Both the position numbers and the translations under genes were made by a program. A stretch of 64,000 nucleotides of DNA, taken from Bordetella parapertussis (lineage in GTDB: Bacteria; Pseudomonadota; Gammaproteobacteria; Burkholderiales; Burkholderiaceae_C). Of the stretch, positions 27,001 to 34,702 are shown piece by piece. The first letter of the stretch is position 1; each line of letters opens with the position of its first letter. The notes beneath the pieces were generated by a model that did not search any database, was not told the origin of the DNA, and worked only from the letters and a program-made list of their open reading frames with translations. The DNA is taken from contig CAMDKD010000003.1 in NCBI GenBank assembly GCA_945901125.1, positions 75,457 through 139,456 on the forward strand, read 5' to 3'.

Positions 27001-27830
27001 AAAGCAGCAATCACTGCGTCGTAATGCTGGGCGTTGTTGGCAATCAAATACGAGCGCATCAACAATACGCCGACACGGCCTTTGGCGGCTTGCGGTTTGA
27101 CCAACTGCGGCAGCTGATTGATGTCATCATGCAGGCGCGGTTGCATGCGCGGGTGATACACGCCGACTTCAGGGTATTCAAGCGGCGCGGCAACCTTGAG
27201 GTCAGTGGCGTTTTTAGGCAGCACGTGTTTGGCGTAGCGGTCAACCAGAAACATCACCAGGTTTTGAATGTTTTCTTGTGAACCGCCGAGCCAGTATTGA
27301 AGTGTCAAAAAGTAAGCGCGCAAATCCTGTGCAGTACCCGGCACGAAACGCAGGATCTGCGGCAGCCGACGCAGCATCTTCATTTGCTTGGCACCGGCGG
27401 ACGCGTTTTGACCGGCTTGGGGTTTGCTGCCGCGCAGTTTTTTCAGGAAAGCCATGGGACCGGTGCTGGGCTTGCCCATGTCGAGCTTGCCCATGTGAGT
27501 CAGCTTGACCACCTCGGCGGCGGACATGATGCAGACCATGGCGGTGCACTGATCGCGGCGCGCTTGCAAGTCGGGCAAAATCGGCTGAAAGTGGTCTTCC
27601 AGAAACAGCATGGTGACGATAATGATGTCAGCAGTTGCAATATCAGCTTTGCAGCGCGACAGCTTGTGGGCATCCGCTGTGTATTCTGAGGCGGAGTGGA
27701 CAGAAAAACTGAGGCCCGGGATGAGGCGTATCAAGGCATCACGCGCTTTGGCGGCCGCGCTGTTAAGGTGCGTGTCCATGGTCAGGATGACCACTTTGAC
27801 TGAATTTTTCGCTATCGAAGAGTTCGTCAT
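24036..27830 (-). CDS. bchH: Magnesium chelatase porphyrin-binding subunit BchH
   Basis: The large catalytic subunit that holds protoporphyrin IX and Mg. At 1264 residues it is a normal length for BchH, with the CobN/Mg-chelatase body and the conserved MHFGTHGSLEFMPGKQTG. The start at 27830 (MTNSSIAKNSVKVVILTMDTH) fits family N-termini; the frame is open for 42 more codons but that part runs through the upstream operator. First gene of bchH-I-D-O, divergent from tspO across a PpsR-type palindrome. Confidence 0.96.
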   Translation of the reverse strand: MTNSSIAKNSVKVVILTMDTHLNSAAAKARDALIRLIPGLSFSVHSASEYTADAHKLSRCKADIATADIIIVTMLFLEDHFQPILPDLQARRDQCTAMVCIMSAAEVVKLTHMGKLDMGKPSTGPMAFLKKLRGSKPQAGQNASAGAKQMKMLRRLPQILRFVPGTAQDLRAYFLTLQYWLGGSQENIQNLVMFLVDRYAKHVLPKNATDLKVAAPLEYPEVGVYHPRMQPRLHDDINQLPQLVKPQAAKGRVGVLLMRSYLIANNAQHYDAVIAALEVQGLQVVPAFAAGLDSRPAIEAFFLKDGKCTVDAVISLTGFSLVGGPAYNDAHAAEEILGKLDVPYIAAHPVEFQTLDQWGGSSRGLLPVESTIMVAIPELDGSVIPMVYGGRPGADGVTCTGCEQRCTFTKEHHQEDMFTCTERTSMLAMRVARLVALRRSERAKRRVAMVIFNFPPNAGNTGTAAYLGVFESLYNTMKAMKAQGYTVDIPESREALEHQILEGNRMQYGADANVHTLISAEDHVRRERYLTDIEAHWGPAPGKQLSNGQSIFVMGHQFGNLLVAVQPSFGYEGDPMRLLFEGGFAPTHAFSAFYRYLREDFAAHAVMHFGTHGSLEFMPGKQTGLTGNCWPDRLIQDLPNFYLYAANNPSEGAIAKRRGGATLISYLSPTVEAAGLYSGLVDLKASIDRWRNLSPAEAADMASLAELIQAQAAAIDLTPAEPVWNIHANANSMQEVQHTVQQLSVQMLELEYTLIPHGLHVVGKPFNDSQYANMLSAMAESQNIGEVAPAAIDAIVKGGSAAKAAELSGLPTSEERSKLFDTLAKTFMLMGKNSEIEGLLGALDGRYIHPAPGGDLLRTPEVLPTGRNLHGFDPFRIPSAFAVQDGAKQADKLIARFMDDGNPLPESVAIVLWGSDNLKSEGSQIGQALRLLGAKPRFDSYGRLVGAQLIPLAELGRPRIDVVVTLSGIFRDLLPLQIKMLAQAALMAAEADEPSDQNFIRKHALAYQKEHNCDMQTAALRVFGNSDGSYGANVNHLVDNGCWDNEDELANTYTSRKGFAFGVSGQPVSNPGLLKSALADVQLTYQNLESVELGVTTVDNYFDTLGGITRAVRQAKGGTENTPVYIGDQTRGDGTVRSLSEQVALETRTRMLNPKWYEGMLEHGYEGVRQIEVHITNTVGWSATTGQVQPWVYKQLTETFVLNPEMRDRLARLNPTASARLANRLIEASDRAYWTPDADMLQQMQQASDELEDRLEGVYEASQS

Positions 27831-27880
27831 GCGCGATGGCTTTTTCTGAAAGAAGGTTGAGATGTACGCAACACAGAATG

Positions 27881-27898
27881 TGTCAATACAAGTTGACA
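27881..27898. promoter_or_regulatory. PpsR/CrtJ-type operator (bchH/tspO)
   Basis: TGTCAATACAAGTTGACA is a perfect TGT-N12-ACA site with full TGTCAA/TTGACA arms, placed 51 bases upstream of bchH and 41 upstream of tspO, so it can govern both divergent genes. Confidence 0.75.
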
Positions 27899-27938
27899 TT
27901 ACAAAGTGTCCGGACGAATTTATCACTAGGGATAACCC

Positions 27939-28505
27939 TTGAGTCTCGAAAAACAATCCGTTCTGCCAGATTCAGTGGGGTCTGAGCAACTCTTGGAGCC
28001 CCGGGTTTCAGGCTTGCCCTCGGTTAAAAAAAATTGGCGCAGTCTGCTTGTGTCTTTTGTGCTGAGTTTTGCAGTTGCAGGTATAGGCGGTTCCTTGACC
28101 GTGCTGGACGCCTGGTACTTTGCTTTGAAGCAACCCGCCTGGAAACCGCCGGATCCGGCTTTCGGGCTGATCTGGTCGGTCATATTCACCTTGACAGCCA
28201 TTTGCGCCTGGCTGGGCTGGCACGCCTGCCCGGGCCGCCGCCAGCGCATCACATGGCTCTGCTTATTGGCTTTGAACGCCTTTTTCAATGTTTTCTGGAG
28301 CCAGCTTTACTTTAAATGGCACCGGCCGGACTGGTCCATGATCGAGCTTTTATTTATTTGGCAAAGTATTGTGTTTCTGATGGTATTTATTTACCCCTAT
28401 CGCCGCCTGTCAGCCTGGCTGCTGTTGCCTTATTTGGTCTGGGTCACTACTGCCGGCGTGCTGAACCACACCACCATTGTGTTGAACGGGCCGTTCACCT
28501 CTTGA
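27939..28505 (+). CDS. tspO: Tryptophan-rich sensory protein TspO
   Basis: A five-helix outer-membrane-associated TspO/MBR protein; in Rhodobacter TspO binds tetrapyrroles and modulates photosynthesis gene expression in response to oxygen. Of the 188 residues, the first 33 are an extra hydrophilic leader. The core then shows WKPPDPAFGLIWSVIF, the signature NAFFNVFWSQLYF and many Trp residues. The TTG start at 27939 follows AGGGATAACCC and is uncertain. Sharing an operator with bchH supports a tetrapyrrole-linked role. Confidence 0.9.
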   Translation: MSLEKQSVLPDSVGSEQLLEPRVSGLPSVKKNWRSLLVSFVLSFAVAGIGGSLTVLDAWYFALKQPAWKPPDPAFGLIWSVIFTLTAICAWLGWHACPGRRQRITWLCLLALNAFFNVFWSQLYFKWHRPDWSMIELLFIWQSIVFLMVFIYPYRRLSAWLLLPYLVWVTTAGVLNHTTIVLNGPFTS

Positions 28506-28629
28506 AAATCTTCTTTACCTGAGCGTCAACCTGGGGTATCGGACGAGCGTTGAATGCTTATGCTCCCGTATAGGCAAAAATACAGGGCTAAGCACCCGTC
28601 AGGGTTTTCATTATTTATCGGAGATTTTT

Positions 28630-28935
28630 ATGACCAATCGTCGCGAATTTGTAATTCAACTCAGTTTGGGCAGCGCTGCTATGTTGGCCGGCGGCCAAGT
28701 GTTTGCTCAGGCCCTGGTTGACGAAAAGGATGCACAAGCTTCCGCCCTCGGTTACAAGGCTGACACCACCAAAGTGGACGGCAAAAAATACGCCACCCAC
28801 AAGTCCGATCAGTGTTGTGCCAATTGCGCCCTGTACCAGGGTAAAGCCGGTGACAAGGCAGGTGGCTGCCCGTTGTTTGCAGGCAAGAATGTCACTGCCA
28901 CCGGCTGGTGCAGCGCTTACGCAAGAAAAGCCTGA
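28630..28935 (+). CDS. High-potential iron-sulfur protein (HiPIP)
   Basis: A periplasmic one-electron carrier that in several purple bacteria re-reduces the reaction-centre cytochrome. The 101-residue precursor has a Tat-type signal (RREFVIQLS... ending FAQ at about residue 27). The four cluster cysteines are spaced C63-x2-C66-x13-C80-x13-C94, the HiPIP pattern; an extra Cys62 is adjacent. Location between tspO and dxs in the photosynthesis cluster fits a role in cyclic electron flow. No PpsR palindrome was seen directly upstream. Confidence 0.93.
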   Translation: MTNRREFVIQLSLGSAAMLAGGQVFAQALVDEKDAQASALGYKADTTKVDGKKYATHKSDQCCANCALYQGKAGDKAGGCPLFAGKNVTATGWCSAYARKA

Positions 28936-28967
28936 TCGCCGTTTTCATCCGCGTTCAGCTGGCTCCG

Positions 28968-28998
28968 ACCCCTGTGGCTTTTGGTCCAGGGGTTTTTT
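28968..28998 (+). terminator. Intrinsic terminator after HiPIP
   Basis: ACCCCTG/CAGGGGT stem followed directly by TTTTTT, 33 bases past the HiPIP stop. It separates HiPIP from dxs, which has its own operator just downstream. Confidence 0.7.
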
Positions 28999-29031
28999 GT
29001 TGCTATATGCTATCAAGGGTAAACCCCATAT

Positions 29032-29049
29032 TGTCAACTTCAGTTGACA
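29032..29049. promoter_or_regulatory. PpsR/CrtJ-type operator upstream of dxs
   Basis: TGTCAACTTCAGTTGACA is a perfect palindromic TGT-N12-ACA site, 62 bases before the dxs start and just after the HiPIP terminator. It places isoprenoid precursor supply under the same control as pigment synthesis. Confidence 0.72.
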
Positions 29050-29110
29050 CACTTAAGCTCATAAACAAGAGCACCTTGCCTTTGAGGCATGTATTGCAGG
29101 AGAAGGCCAG

Positions 29111-31009
29111 ATGACCCCACTGTTAGACAGTATCCAATCGCCGGCGGATGTGCGGCGGCTGTCCCCGCAACAATTGCCTATATTGGCCCGTGAGTTGCGC
29201 CATTTCCTGATCGAAAGCGTGGGCAAGACCGGCGGGCATTTCAGCTCCAACCTGGGCACGGTGGAACTGACGGTTGCCTTGCATTACGTATTTAACACCC
29301 CGCATGACCGCTTCGTCTGGGACGTCGGTCACCAGACCTACCCGCACAAAATCCTCACTGGCCGTCGGGAACGCATGGGCAGTCTGCGCCAATTAGGTGG
29401 TGTCGCCGGTTTTCCCAAGCGCGATGAAAGTGAATTCGATCACTTCGGAACCGCGCATTCATCCACCAGCATTTCCGCCGCCTTAGGCATGGCCATGGCG
29501 GCAAAGCAAAAAGGCGAGCAAAGACACAGCGTGGCCATCATCGGTGACGGGGCCATGACCGCCGGTATGGCATTTGAAGCCATGAATAACGCAGGTGTGT
29601 CAGATTGCAACATGCTGGTCATACTCAACGACAACGACATGTCCATCAGCCCGCCCGTCGGTGCGCTGAACCGCTATCTGGCGCAATTGATGAGCGGTCG
29701 TTTTTACACCGCCGCCAAAGAGGTAGGCCGCCAAGTTTTGAAAAACGCGCCGCCATTGTTTGAGTTGGCGCGTCGGCTTGAGCACCAGACCAAGGGTTTG
29801 ATACTTCCCGCCACCTTGTTCGAAAAATTTGGTTTCAATTACATCGGCCCTATCGACGGCCACGACTTGGACGCATTGATTCCTACTTTACAAAATATCA
29901 AGAATTTGAACGGGCCGCAGTTCTTGCACGTGGTTACCCGCAAAGGCCAGGGCTACAAGCTGGCCGAAGCCGACCCTATTGCCTATCACGGCCCCGGAAA
30001 ATTCGATCCCAAGATCGGGCTGGTTCCTCCGGCTACTGCACCCAAACAAACGTTCAGCCAGGTGTTCGGCAACTGGTTGTGCGACATGGCGGCCCATGAC
30101 CCGAAACTCGTTGCCATCACACCGGCCATGCGCGAAGGCTCCGGTATGGTTGAATTCCACCGGCGTTTCCCCGAGCGCTACCACGATGTCGGCATCGCTG
30201 AACAGCATGCGTTGACCTTTGCCGCTGGTCTGGCCTGCGAAGGTTTGAAGCCGGTGGTTGCCATTTATTCCACGTTTTTGCAGCGTGCCTATGACCAGTT
30301 AATACACGACGTGGCTTTACAAAAACTGCCCATGGTGCTGGCGCTGGACCGCGCCGGTATCGTCGGTGCCGATGGACCCACCCACGCAGGCTTGTACGAC
30401 ATTCCCTTTTTGCGCTGTATTCCGCAAGTCAGCATTGCCTGTCCGGCAGACGAAAACGAATGCCGCATGTTGCTCAGCACGGCCTACGCCCAGGATCACA
30501 CGGTCGCGGTTCGTTATCCGCGTGGATCAGGCGCAGGCACAGCTATGTCCCCGGGCTTGCCCACGCTGCCTTTTGGCAAAGGTGAAATCCGCAAACAAGG
30601 CCAGGGCGTAGCCATCCTGGCTTTCGGCACCATGCTTTACCCGGCTTTGCAAGCGGCACAAAACCTGAACGCCACGGTTGTCAATATGCGCTGGGCCAAA
30701 CCGCTGGACACAGAGTTGCTGCTGCAAATCGCGTCCTCTCACGAAGCGCTGGTCACCGTGGAAGAGGGAGCCTTGATGGGCGGCGCTGGTTCTGCTGTGC
30801 TGGAAGCCTTGCAGGATGCCGGTATTATTTTGCCTGTGTTGCGACTTGGCGTACCCGATGTATTCACCGAGCACGGCGACCCGGTCAAGATTCTTTCGCA
30901 ACTCGGCCTGGATGCCTCCGGCATAGAGCACTCAGTTCGTCAGCGTTTTGCCCCTATCATCACTGCGGAAGTTATCACCGCCGCCAAAGGTTTGAAACTG
31001 GTCGGCTGA
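29111..31009 (+). CDS. dxs: 1-deoxy-D-xylulose-5-phosphate synthase
   Basis: Thiamine-diphosphate enzyme joining pyruvate and glyceraldehyde 3-phosphate, the entry step of the MEP isoprenoid pathway that feeds carotenoids and the bacteriochlorophyll tail. The 632-residue protein has the ThDP motif GDGAMTAGMAFEAMNNAG...ND, the transketolase-type EQHALTFAAGLA and the C-terminal domain. ATG at 29111 behind GGAGAAGG. Linkage to PGC genes and the upstream PpsR-type box suggest a photosynthesis-dedicated copy; another dxs may exist elsewhere. Confidence 0.96.
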   Translation: MTPLLDSIQSPADVRRLSPQQLPILARELRHFLIESVGKTGGHFSSNLGTVELTVALHYVFNTPHDRFVWDVGHQTYPHKILTGRRERMGSLRQLGGVAGFPKRDESEFDHFGTAHSSTSISAALGMAMAAKQKGEQRHSVAIIGDGAMTAGMAFEAMNNAGVSDCNMLVILNDNDMSISPPVGALNRYLAQLMSGRFYTAAKEVGRQVLKNAPPLFELARRLEHQTKGLILPATLFEKFGFNYIGPIDGHDLDALIPTLQNIKNLNGPQFLHVVTRKGQGYKLAEADPIAYHGPGKFDPKIGLVPPATAPKQTFSQVFGNWLCDMAAHDPKLVAITPAMREGSGMVEFHRRFPERYHDVGIAEQHALTFAAGLACEGLKPVVAIYSTFLQRAYDQLIHDVALQKLPMVLALDRAGIVGADGPTHAGLYDIPFLRCIPQVSIACPADENECRMLLSTAYAQDHTVAVRYPRGSGAGTAMSPGLPTLPFGKGEIRKQGQGVAILAFGTMLYPALQAAQNLNATVVNMRWAKPLDTELLLQIASSHEALVTVEEGALMGGAGSAVLEALQDAGIILPVLRLGVPDVFTEHGDPVKILSQLGLDASGIEHSVRQRFAPIITAEVITAAKGLKLVG

Positions 31010-31050
31010 TAGAATTTTTGAATTCATCCCCTTGTTTGATTGGAGTTCCC

Positions 31051-32130
31051 ATGGATCGTCGTTCCGCACTTAAAAATGCAGGCATTGCCGGCGTACTTGC
31101 CACAGGTATTGCGCCTGCGGTACACGCTCAGGAAGCCATTCGCTGGCGTCTCGCGTCCAGCTTTCCAAAATCACTGGACACCATTTACGGTTCTGCTGAA
31201 ACCTTCGCCAAAAAAGTCAATGAATTGAGCGGCGGCAAATTCGTCATTTCCACCCACGCTGCCGGTGAACTCATGCCCCCCTTCGGCGTGGTCGACGGCG
31301 TGCAAAACGGCACGGTTGAAATAGCGCACACCTCGCCCTACTACTTCTTCGGCAAAGACGAGACATTTGCACTCGGGTGTGCCGTGCCTTTCGGTTTAAA
31401 CAGCCGTCAGATGACGGCCTGGATGTTCCAGGGCAACGGCATGAAGCTGATGCGCGAGTTTTACAAGCAGTACAACATCGTCAATTTCCCAGGCGGTAAC
31501 ACCGGCGCGCAAATGGGTGGCTGGTTCCGCAAGGAAATCAAATCCATTGCCGATATCAAAGGCCTGAAATTCCGCGTCGGCGGCTTTGCTGGCAAGGTGA
31601 TTGAGCGCATGGGCGGCGTGCCGCAAAACATTCCCGGCGGCGAGATTTACCAGTCATTGGAAAAAGGTACTATTGATGCCGCCGAATGGATAGGCCCTTA
31701 TGACGACCAGAAACTGGGCTTTAACAAGGTTGCGCCGTTTTATTACTACCCCGGCTGGTGGGAAGGCGGTCCTGAGTTGGACTTCTTCATCAATGACAAG
31801 GCGTATAACAGCTTGTCGGCGGTCAACAAGTCCATCATTGAATGCGCTTCTGCATTTGCCCATGTGGACTGCCAAGCTAAATACGATGCCCGCAACCCGG
31901 GCGCTTTGATGCAACTGGTGGCCAGCAAAACCAAGGTTCTGCCTTTCCCCAAGGATGTCATGGACATCGCTTTCAAGGAATCCATGGCCTTGTACGACGA
32001 ACTCAGTGCCAAAAACCCGAACTGGAAAAAGGTGTACGCTGACTATTCAGCGTTTCGCAAACAGCAAAACCTGTGGTTCCGCTTCTCCGAAGCTACCTTT
32101 GACCGTTATATGCAAGGCGTCAAACTCTGA
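31051..32130 (+). CDS. TRAP transporter substrate-binding protein, TakP-like (2-oxo acid type)
   Basis: A 359-residue periplasmic TRAP receptor with a Tat-like signal (DRRSALKNAGIAG... cleaved near VHAQ). It contains motifs I know from the TakP family: LASSFPKSLDT, FPGGNTGAQMGGWF, GLKFRVGGFAGKV and EWIGPYDDQKLGF...YYYPGWWEGGP. TakP binds 2-oxo acids such as pyruvate; the exact ligand here is inferred. The ATG at 31051 follows TTGGAG. Its permease genes lie convergently at 32249-34640 beyond a strong bidirectional terminator. Confidence 0.88.
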   Translation: MDRRSALKNAGIAGVLATGIAPAVHAQEAIRWRLASSFPKSLDTIYGSAETFAKKVNELSGGKFVISTHAAGELMPPFGVVDGVQNGTVEIAHTSPYYFFGKDETFALGCAVPFGLNSRQMTAWMFQGNGMKLMREFYKQYNIVNFPGGNTGAQMGGWFRKEIKSIADIKGLKFRVGGFAGKVIERMGGVPQNIPGGEIYQSLEKGTIDAAEWIGPYDDQKLGFNKVAPFYYYPGWWEGGPELDFFINDKAYNSLSAVNKSIIECASAFAHVDCQAKYDARNPGALMQLVASKTKVLPFPKDVMDIAFKESMALYDELSAKNPNWKKVYADYSAFRKQQNLWFRFSEATFDRYMQGVKL

Positions 32131-32140
32131 TTTGAACTTT

Positions 32141-32182
32141 GCCAGAAAAAAAGCCCCGCACTGCGGGGCTTTTTTTTCTGGC
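32141..32182. terminator. Strong bidirectional intrinsic terminator
   Basis: A near-perfect 42-base palindrome: GCCAG and A-run, then AGCCCCGC, loop ACT, GCGGGGCT, T8 and CTGGC. It is T-rich after the stem on both strands and separates the converging TRAP receptor and permease genes. Confidence 0.9.
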
Positions 32183-32215
32183 TGTCAGGGAAAACAACAA
32201 AGACCTGGCAAACAC

Positions 32216-32242
32216 AGACAGACCTTGATTGCAGGTCTGTCT
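32216..32242 (+). terminator. Second hairpin between converging TRAP genes
   Basis: A 10-bp perfect inverted repeat (AGACAGACCT/AGGTCTGTCT, loop TGATTGC) lies 33 bases after the first terminator. The plus-strand tail CGGGCTTTATTTTTT is a loose T-tract, so this may be a back-up terminator. Confidence 0.45.
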
Positions 32243-32248
32243 CGGGCT

Positions 32249-34018
32249 TTATTTTTTCTCGTTTTCCTTGTTCATAGACTCCTGCATCATCTTCATCGGG
32301 TCGTCTTCCAGTTTGGTTTCTGTTTCAGCACCGGTTTGCGCAGCCGCCGGGTCGGCAGACAGTTCACCTTCTTGTGTGGCGTTCATCATTTCAAGTTGAA
32401 CTTGTTCAGCGCTCAAACCTTCTTCTTTGTCCAGGCCACTGGATACGATGCCAGGGAAGGCAATGATCAGGCCAACCATGATAATTTGGATGATGACGTA
32501 CGGTACGGCACCCCAATAAATTTGCATGGTGGTGACGGGCGGAATTTCTTTTTGCGTGGGCTTGTCGAAATAGGCTTTGATCGGCGCCACACTGCGCAAA
32601 TAAAACAGCGCGAATCCAAATGGCGGGTGCATGAACGATGTTTGCATGTTGACAGCCAACAACACACCAAACCATATCAGGTCGATGCCGAGTTTTTCTG
32701 CGACGGGCCCCAGCAACGGCACCACGATGAACGCAAGTTCAAAGAAGTCCAAGAAAAAGGCGAGAACAAAAATCAATATATTGACGACGATCAGAAAACC
32801 GAGTTGCCCACCCGGCAAATCCCCCAGCAAATGTTCCACCCACATATGTCCATCCACGCCTTGGAATACCAGACTGAAACAGGTGGAGCCAATCAAAATA
32901 AAGAGCACAAAGCTGGACAATTTGGTGGTGGAGGTCAAAGCCTGTTTGAGCAGCGTATAACTGAGTCGACCGCGCACTGTGGCCATGATGATGGCGCCCA
33001 CTGCTCCCATGGCGCCACCCTCGGTGGGGGTAGCAATGCCCAAAAAGATAGTGCCCAGCACCAAAAAGATCAGTAACAGCGGTGGAATCAATACAAAAGT
33101 CACGCGTTCAGCCATGTTGGATAACAGGCCAATGCGCGCAGTCTTGTTGATGACGGCTAGCACAAAAGCCAACAATACACCGCAGCAAAGCGACACCACG
33201 ATGGTTTCATCGTTGGCCGGATTGGAGCCAGTGCTGCCTTTGAAGTAGTCCAAGATGGCTGGATAGCTTTGCGCCAAATACACCGCGGAAAAAGTACACA
33301 AAATCGTCAGAAGCAACAGTGAAAGCAGACCCGATTTGCCGTTGTCTTCGCGGATGGTGCGGGCTGACAAGGGCAATGCGGGTACCCATTGCGGGCGGAA
33401 GATGGCCACGCCCATGATGAACAATACATACAAGCCGGTCAATATGAACCCTGGTAGGAAGGCACCTTTGTACATTTCACCAACGCTGCGGCCGAGTTGG
33501 TCTGCCAAAATGATCAGCACCAGTGACGGCGGGATGATTTGTGCCAAAGTGCCTGACGCGGCAATCACGCCGGAAGCGATGCGTCTGTCATAGCCGTAGC
33601 GCAGCATGATGGGCAAGGAAATCAGTCCCATGGAGATAACTGATGCAGCAACCACGCCGGTGGTGGCTGCCAGTAACGCACCCACAAAAATGACAGCAAA
33701 TGCCAAGCCGCCTCGAACCGGACCGAACAATTGGCCGATGGTGTCTAGCAGGTCTTCGGCCATGCCCGAGCGTTCCAATATCAAGCCCATGAGCGTGAAA
33801 AACGGAATGGCCAGCAAGGTGTCGTTTTGCATGATGCCGAAGATTCGCAAAGGCAAAGCTTGCAACAATGCTTCGGGCAACACGCCCAATTCAATACCGA
33901 TGAAGCCGAAAAACAATCCGCATGCGCCCAAACTGAAAGCCACCGGAAAACCCAGCATCAGAAAAACAATCAGTCCCAGGAACATGACCGGGGCGAGGTT
34001 GTGTGTAAAAAATTCCAT
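32249..34018 (-). CDS. TRAP transporter large permease (DctM type)
   Basis: A 589-residue DctM-type membrane protein forming the Na+-coupled translocation subunit. It shows about twelve hydrophobic segments and typical patterns such as IPFFTLMGLILERSGMAEDLL, GTIFLGIATPTEGGAMGAVGA and NMQTSFMHPPFGFALFYLR. A C-terminal hydrophilic tail of about 70 residues rich in Glu, Gln and Met is longer than in most DctM proteins. The ATG at 34018 (MEFFTHNLAP) has a GGGAACGA site; longer in-frame starts run into dctQ. 16 bases after the small permease. Confidence 0.92.
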   Translation of the reverse strand: MEFFTHNLAPVMFLGLIVFLMLGFPVAFSLGACGLFFGFIGIELGVLPEALLQALPLRIFGIMQNDTLLAIPFFTLMGLILERSGMAEDLLDTIGQLFGPVRGGLAFAVIFVGALLAATTGVVAASVISMGLISLPIMLRYGYDRRIASGVIAASGTLAQIIPPSLVLIILADQLGRSVGEMYKGAFLPGFILTGLYVLFIMGVAIFRPQWVPALPLSARTIREDNGKSGLLSLLLLTILCTFSAVYLAQSYPAILDYFKGSTGSNPANDETIVVSLCCGVLLAFVLAVINKTARIGLLSNMAERVTFVLIPPLLLIFLVLGTIFLGIATPTEGGAMGAVGAIIMATVRGRLSYTLLKQALTSTTKLSSFVLFILIGSTCFSLVFQGVDGHMWVEHLLGDLPGGQLGFLIVVNILIFVLAFFLDFFELAFIVVPLLGPVAEKLGIDLIWFGVLLAVNMQTSFMHPPFGFALFYLRSVAPIKAYFDKPTQKEIPPVTTMQIYWGAVPYVIIQIIMVGLIIAFPGIVSSGLDKEEGLSAEQVQLEMMNATQEGELSADPAAAQTGAETETKLEDDPMKMMQESMNKENEKK

Positions 34019-34034
34019 GGTGGTCGTTCCCGAT

Positions 34035-34640
34035 TCAGGCTTTTTGTGGATGGGTTTTGGATTCTGCCAACTTGCGAATTTCTTCGGCGAGTTCTTCTTC
34101 AGCAGATTTATCACCCGCTTTGAGCGTCGGGTCGCTGATCAGCCCCTTTAAAAACGCGATACGTTTGATCAATTCAGAAACACCTTGTAACCATAGTAAG
34201 CCAAAACCTAGTGGAATCATGGCGTATACCGGCCAGCGGATCAGGCCACCGGCGTTAGAGGACATTTCTCCGGAGATCAGACCTTTCCAGAAAAACGGTA
34301 CGCCAAACCACATCACCGCTGTGCACATGGGCAACATGAAACAAGCGAATCCGAAGATATCAATTTTGGTTTGCGTGAGCCGGTCAAAGCGCGAATAAAT
34401 CACGTCGATCTTGACGTGCTCGTTTTGTAACAGCGTGTAGCAAGATGCCAGCAAAAAGGAAGCTGCAAATAAATACCATTGCACTTCCAAAAAAGCATTA
34501 GAACTGGTATTGAATATTTTGCGCACCAAGGCGTTGATGGCGCTGATCAGGGTGGCTGCCAATATCAGCCAAATGACGTATTTGTTGATCCAAGTGTTGA
34601 AGCGGTCGACACCGTTCGAAAATTTCAGCAATCCCTGCAT
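34035..34640 (-). CDS. TRAP transporter small permease (DctQ type)
   Basis: A 201-residue protein with four predicted membrane helices. The pattern NEHVKIDVIYSRFDRLTQTKID is characteristic of DctQ small subunits that pair with DctM. A hydrophilic C-terminus (residues about 170-201) is rich in Glu and Lys. It starts the leftward permease pair and shares its substrate with the convergent TakP-like receptor. Confidence 0.9.
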   Translation of the reverse strand: MQGLLKFSNGVDRFNTWINKYVIWLILAATLISAINALVRKIFNTSSNAFLEVQWYLFAASFLLASCYTLLQNEHVKIDVIYSRFDRLTQTKIDIFGFACFMLPMCTAVMWFGVPFFWKGLISGEMSSNAGGLIRWPVYAMIPLGFGLLWLQGVSELIKRIAFLKGLISDPTLKAGDKSAEEELAEEIRKLAESKTHPQKA

Positions 34641-34702
34641 GTCAGGCTCCGGTGATTAGGCATGCGGGCATTCTATGCGCCTATGAAACCACCCTGTTGG
34701 GA

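Noticed and set aside
27831..27956. Extended N-terminus of BchH starting at 27956
   Set aside because: It would translate through the PpsR-type operator and tspO leader, and the added 42 residues do not look like BchH.
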